In this document: positions 6,983 to 9,061 of the stretch, piece after piece
How positions within the stretch are numbered: the first letter of the stretch is position 1
How the letters are laid out: each line of letters begins with the position of its first letter
NCBI GenBank assembly: GCA_021815245.1
Contig: JAKAHF010000047.1
Span: 1 to 9,061, forward strand
Length of the DNA: 9,061 bases
Direction: 5' to 3'
Source: Actinomycetes bacterium
GTDB lineage: Bacteria > Actinomycetota > Thermoleophilia > RBG-16-64-13
Position numbers and translations under genes: made by a program
The notes under the pieces: model-generated
What the model was told of the DNA's origin: nothing
What the model saw: only the letters and a program-made list of their open reading frames with translations
Databases searched by the model: none

Positions 6983-7255
6983 GTGCCATATCAGTATCAG
7001 TCGGGACGCATATGGGAAGTCGCTCCGTGCCCGAAGTGCCGCGGCACGGGCTGGGTGGGGCCTCGCAGGTGTTTCTGCGCCAATGGCATCCTTGGCCGGG
7101 ACGTGACTTGCACGTGCGTGAAGAACGATCACCCCATCGATGACTGCGACCTCTGCAGAGGGAGCGGCGTGCGCGACGTGGGCACCCCGGTTCGTCCCCA
7201 TATTGTGGGCCTGCCGCTCTGGTGGAAGACCGAATCCTGGGCCGACAGAGGCTAG
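6983..7255 (+). CDS. Small DnaJ-type zinc-finger protein
   Basis: This is a 90-residue cytoplasmic protein with no signal peptide. GTG 6983 has GGGGGG five bases upstream; ATG 6968 and TTG 6962 are in-frame alternatives without such a site. It has eight cysteines in four pairs: CPKCRGTG (16, 19), CFCANG (30, 32), CTC (43, 45) and CDLCRGSG (55, 58). The outer two match the CxxCxGxG motif of the DnaJ Cys-rich domain, and the inner pairs are degenerate, so the fold could hold two zinc ions. There is no J-domain, so it is a stand-alone finger, perhaps binding a partner protein or acting as a thiol chaperone; that is inference. The C-terminus (GLPLWWKTESWADRG) is Trp-rich. It ends 26 bases before a strong hairpin. 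Confidence 0.75.
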   Translation: MPYQYQSGRIWEVAPCPKCRGTGWVGPRRCFCANGILGRDVTCTCVKNDHPIDDCDLCRGSGVRDVGTPVRPHIVGLPLWWKTESWADRG

Positions 7256-7281
7256 TAGGGCCTGATCATTGCTGCTTGCGC

Positions 7282-7314
7282 CGGTGCCGCGCGCGCGGAG
7301 CGCGCGCGGCACCG
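7282..7314. terminator. Perfect 15-bp GC hairpin between convergent genes
   Basis: CGGTGCCGCGCGCGC (7282-7296), loop GGA and the exact complement (7300-7314) form a 15-bp stem lying between the plus-strand gene ending at 7255 and the minus-strand gene ending at 7337. No T-run follows on either strand, so it is not a classical intrinsic terminator. It may still block read-through both ways. Confidence 0.5.
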
Positions 7315-7336
7315 AACTCCGCCTTAGGGGCGCCGC

Positions 7337-8117
7337 CTATTCTGCCGGCTTGCGCATCAGGAAGAACACGTTGCCGTAGAACTCCGCGTACTTCCTCCTG
7401 ATCTCGGTCTCGGTCTCGATGCCGTTCAGCATCGCGAGCTTCTCCGCGTCCTCCGGGTAGCGAGTCCGCATGAGGTGCAGGTGCCTGCTGAGCGGAGTGT
7501 AGAAGGGACCCCACCAAGCCGCGTTCGAAACGGCGAAATGCTCGAGTAGCTCGAAACCACGTTCCGCCACGATGCACTCGTTGGTGTGAAGGTCGGTCAG
7601 AGCCGGGTACTCCATGGTGAAGAACTCGCGGCACTCATCCGGGCAGCCCGGCTGCAGCCAGGCAAGCTCCGACACCGCCGCAAAGCCTCCCGGCACGAGT
7701 CGGTCAGATGCGTAGGCCTTCTCGAAAGCCGGTGATGAAGAGTGAGCCTTCGGCCCAGACGAGGTCGAAGAGCCCATCTTCGTCACCAAGATCGTTCATG
7801 TCCTTGAGTCGCGTCTCGATGGTGGCGACAAGGTTCTCGGCACGTGCCCGTCTCTCGAGTTCGTCGAGAAAGGGCCGGTGATTGTCGACCGCCACGATCG
7901 TGCCTTCCACGGCGCGGGCCAGTGCGAGGCTCTGGGGCCCATTGCCGCAGCCGATGTCGAGAACGCGCAATCCGCCGCCGGACTCCCGTGTCGCTCCACG
8001 CTTCGCGAGAATGGTGCGGAGAGCTCTCAGGGTCGATTCGTCCTCGCCCGGTCCCAAGCGGGGGAGAGAAGCGTCGAAGATCTCATAGAAGAAACGCCAT
8101 TGTTCTTGCTGGTCCAT
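7337..8117 (-). pseudogene. Class I SAM-dependent methyltransferase, frameshifted
   Basis: This is a 259-residue methyltransferase in two frames. The start is ATG 8117 (MDQQEQWRFFYEIFDASLPR), with GGAG about 11 bases upstream; an in-frame ATG at 8246 lacks a ribosome binding site and would add an unrelated N-terminus. SAM-binding motif I is VLDIGCGNG (52-60) and the acidic residue ending the second strand is Asp78 in VAVDNH. Motif FDLVWAEGSLFITGF ends frame one at residue 131; the frame then reads REGLRI and stops at 7704-7706. Frame two continues exactly with EKAYASDRLVPGGFAAVSE, then AWWGPFY and FYGNVFFLMRKPAE. An extra T in TTT (7725-7727, AAA on the plus strand) explains the shift; TTC GAG AAG would restore it. 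The substrate is unknown, probably a small molecule. It is inactive unless the base is an error. Confidence 0.85.
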
Positions 8118-8318
8118 TGCCTTTGTGGCTCCATTCGATTCTGGTGAGCGGTCGCGCGCACGCGACGACCGCGAAGTGTCAGCTACCTGGATCGTTTGGG
8201 AGCAGGACACCGCAGCCACCAACCGCCGGACGTGGACGGCCGGCATGACCCAGAGCCGCTTCGCGGGCCCGGGTGGTGGGAACGGTTTCCTTTACTAGAC
8301 AAGTGCCATGCGGTACGA

Positions 8319-8348
8319 ATCATAGCCAGTGTGGCCGCAGAAGGTCAA
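8319..8348 (-). promoter_or_regulatory. Predicted sigma70-type promoter of the methyltransferase
   Basis: On the minus strand TTGACC (8343-8348; five of six match TTGACA), an 18-base spacer and TATGAT (8319-8324; five of six match TATAAT) point towards the methyltransferase. Transcription would start near 8312, giving an untranslated leader of about 195 bases before 8117. No other gene is convincing in that leader. Confidence 0.55.
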
Positions 8349-8364
8349 CCTTGAGGGCGTTGAC
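8344..8364. promoter_or_regulatory. Inverted repeat over the -35 box, possible operator
   Basis: GTCAAC (8344-8349) and GTTGAC (8359-8364) are exact complements nine bases apart, and the first arm covers the -35 box of the promoter above. A dimeric regulator could sit here. The LuxR-type gene starts its stop codon only about 24 bases away, which makes it a candidate, but that is inference. Confidence 0.35.
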
Positions 8365-8387
8365 ACTTGTCCCACATCGCCAAGAAC

Positions 8388-8900
8388 TCACGGCGTCGAC
8401 TGAGACCAAACACTTTCCTTGGCCTGGTCCCCGACGCCCTCCGGCCGTTCCCGCTGAAATACCAGGGTGGCCTGCAGTCGGTTGGTCACGCCCAGTTTGC
8501 GGAACAGGCTGTTCGTATGCAGCTTCACTGTGCCCTCGGTGATCGACAGGCGGCCTGCGACCTCGCGGTTGGTCAGGCCCTCAGCTATCAAACCGAGCAC
8601 CTGCAGCTCGCGCTCCGTCAGCCTGCTGGTCAGCCGCCTGCGGTCGGTGGGGCGACCGGCCAGGCGGCTCCGGATCTGCTCGCCAAGTGGCCTGACAACC
8701 GGTAGCGACGCGACGGTCGCCGGCTGCGCCGTTCTGGCTCCTCGCGACGTCGGCGATATTGCCTCATGCGGGATTGGGGCCGACTTCATGGCGCGCAGGA
8801 AATCACTCTGGACCTTGGGCGACAGCCGGGGCACGATCTCATCTCGTATGAACGAGCCGATGCCGAGTTGCTCACACAGTACGAGTATCGGCGTAGCCAC
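8388..8900 (-). CDS. LuxR-family regulator, C-terminal part, probably truncated at the 5' side
   Basis: This is the DNA-binding end of a transcription regulator. GTG 8900 gives 170 residues, but the frame stays open past it to the window edge. Residues 93-148 are a LuxR (GerE) helix-turn-helix: LTERELQVLGLIAEGLTNRE, then VAGRLSITEGTVKLHTNSLF and RKLGV, with the usual recognition helix. The preceding residues (QEARVATPILVLCEQLGIGS, then LSPKVQSDFLRAMKSA) resemble the last helical repeats of large MalT-type (LAL) regulators, and a Pro/Ser/Arg-rich stretch follows. MalT-type proteins are normally near 900 residues with an N-terminal ATPase, which is absent here. Upstream codons beyond about 8950 use ATA and TCA, unlike the rest, and fall in the repeats at 8953-9048. 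The gene was therefore probably cut by an insertion. No clear ribosome binding site supports 8900. Confidence 0.8.
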   Translation of the reverse strand: MATPILVLCEQLGIGSFIRDEIVPRLSPKVQSDFLRAMKSAPIPHEAISPTSRGARTAQPATVASLPVVRPLGEQIRSRLAGRPTDRRRLTSRLTERELQVLGLIAEGLTNREVAGRLSITEGTVKLHTNSLFRKLGVTNRLQATLVFQRERPEGVGDQAKESVWSQSTP

Positions 8901-8952
8901 CCGCGCCTCTTGGCAGACGAAGTGGATGTGCCGGTGCTCCTCTGCTGTCCGT

Positions 8953-9048
8953 GTACAACCTGATATGTCGTTCCGGGTACGACCTGATATGTCGTACGTA
9001 TGTACAGGCTGATGTGTAGGTCGAGAGAACAGAAGACCTGATGTGTCA
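8953..9048. repeat. Four imperfect repeats, probable subterminal repeats of an insertion sequence
   Basis: Units of 18 bases begin at 8953 (GTACAACCTGATATGTCG), 8977 (GTACGACCTGATATGTCG), 9002 (GTACAGGCTGATGTGTAG) and 9031 (AGAAGACCTGATGTGTCA), spaced 24, 25 and 29 bases apart. The first two differ at one base. Clusters of this kind are common inside the ends of some transposon families, including IS481-like elements, where the transposase binds. A candidate outer end is TGTCCGTGTACAACC at 8946. No transposase is in the window, so the element call is inference. Confidence 0.6.
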
Positions 9049-9061
9049 TCCTCCGAGGCCG

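Noticed and set aside
8360..8365. TTGACA on the plus strand as a -35 box.
   Set aside because: No -10-like sequence lies 15-19 bases downstream, and no plus-strand gene follows.
8118..8387. A separate small gene in the 270 bases between the methyltransferase and the LuxR gene.
   Set aside because: The in-frame extension from ATG 8246 has no ribosome binding site and an atypical sequence. Other frames show nothing recognisable; only the promoter and inverted repeat are supported.

Overview
The window is high-GC bacterial DNA with strong G-rich ribosome binding sites (GGGGG or GAGGGG five to seven bases before ATG or GTG). Lipoprotein signal peptides, an S-layer homology (SLH) protein and TTTS-rich linkers point to a Gram-positive, actinobacterial lineage, perhaps a Coriobacteriia-like environmental one. 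That placement is an inference from style and was not checked by a search.

Layout. Positions 1 to about 6830 hold a plus-strand run of five envelope genes: a WG-repeat lipoprotein (154-1239), a membrane protein with zinc-ribbon motifs and an acidic EP linker (1334-2659), a second WG-repeat lipoprotein (2763-3923), a type I membrane protein with a discoidin/NADase-type glycan-binding-like domain (4006-5478), and a three-SLH-domain protein with a Thr/Ser linker and a bacterial Ig-like domain (5702-6829). A relict Kelch repeat, found by reading the minus strand, fills most of the gap between the last two (5482-5676). A small DnaJ-type zinc-finger protein (6983-7255) follows, ending just before a perfect 15-bp hairpin (7282-7314) that separates it from convergent minus-strand genes.

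The minus-strand part holds a class I SAM-dependent methyltransferase broken by a one-base frameshift (7337-8117). Behind it lies a good sigma70-type promoter with an inverted repeat over its -35 box, then the C-terminal end of a LuxR-family regulator (8388-8900 and beyond). The 5' side of the regulator runs into four imperfect repeats with a CCTGATRTGTC-type core (8953-9048), which look like the subterminal repeats of an insertion sequence whose body lies outside the window.

Overall, one half makes secreted, membrane-anchored or wall-anchored repeat proteins that could bind surface partners. The other half, and some gene ends, show decay: a frameshifted methyltransferase, a truncated regulator, a Kelch relic, and a second WG-repeat protein whose last repeat continues in another frame. 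No tRNA, rRNA, CRISPR array or complete mobile element is visible.
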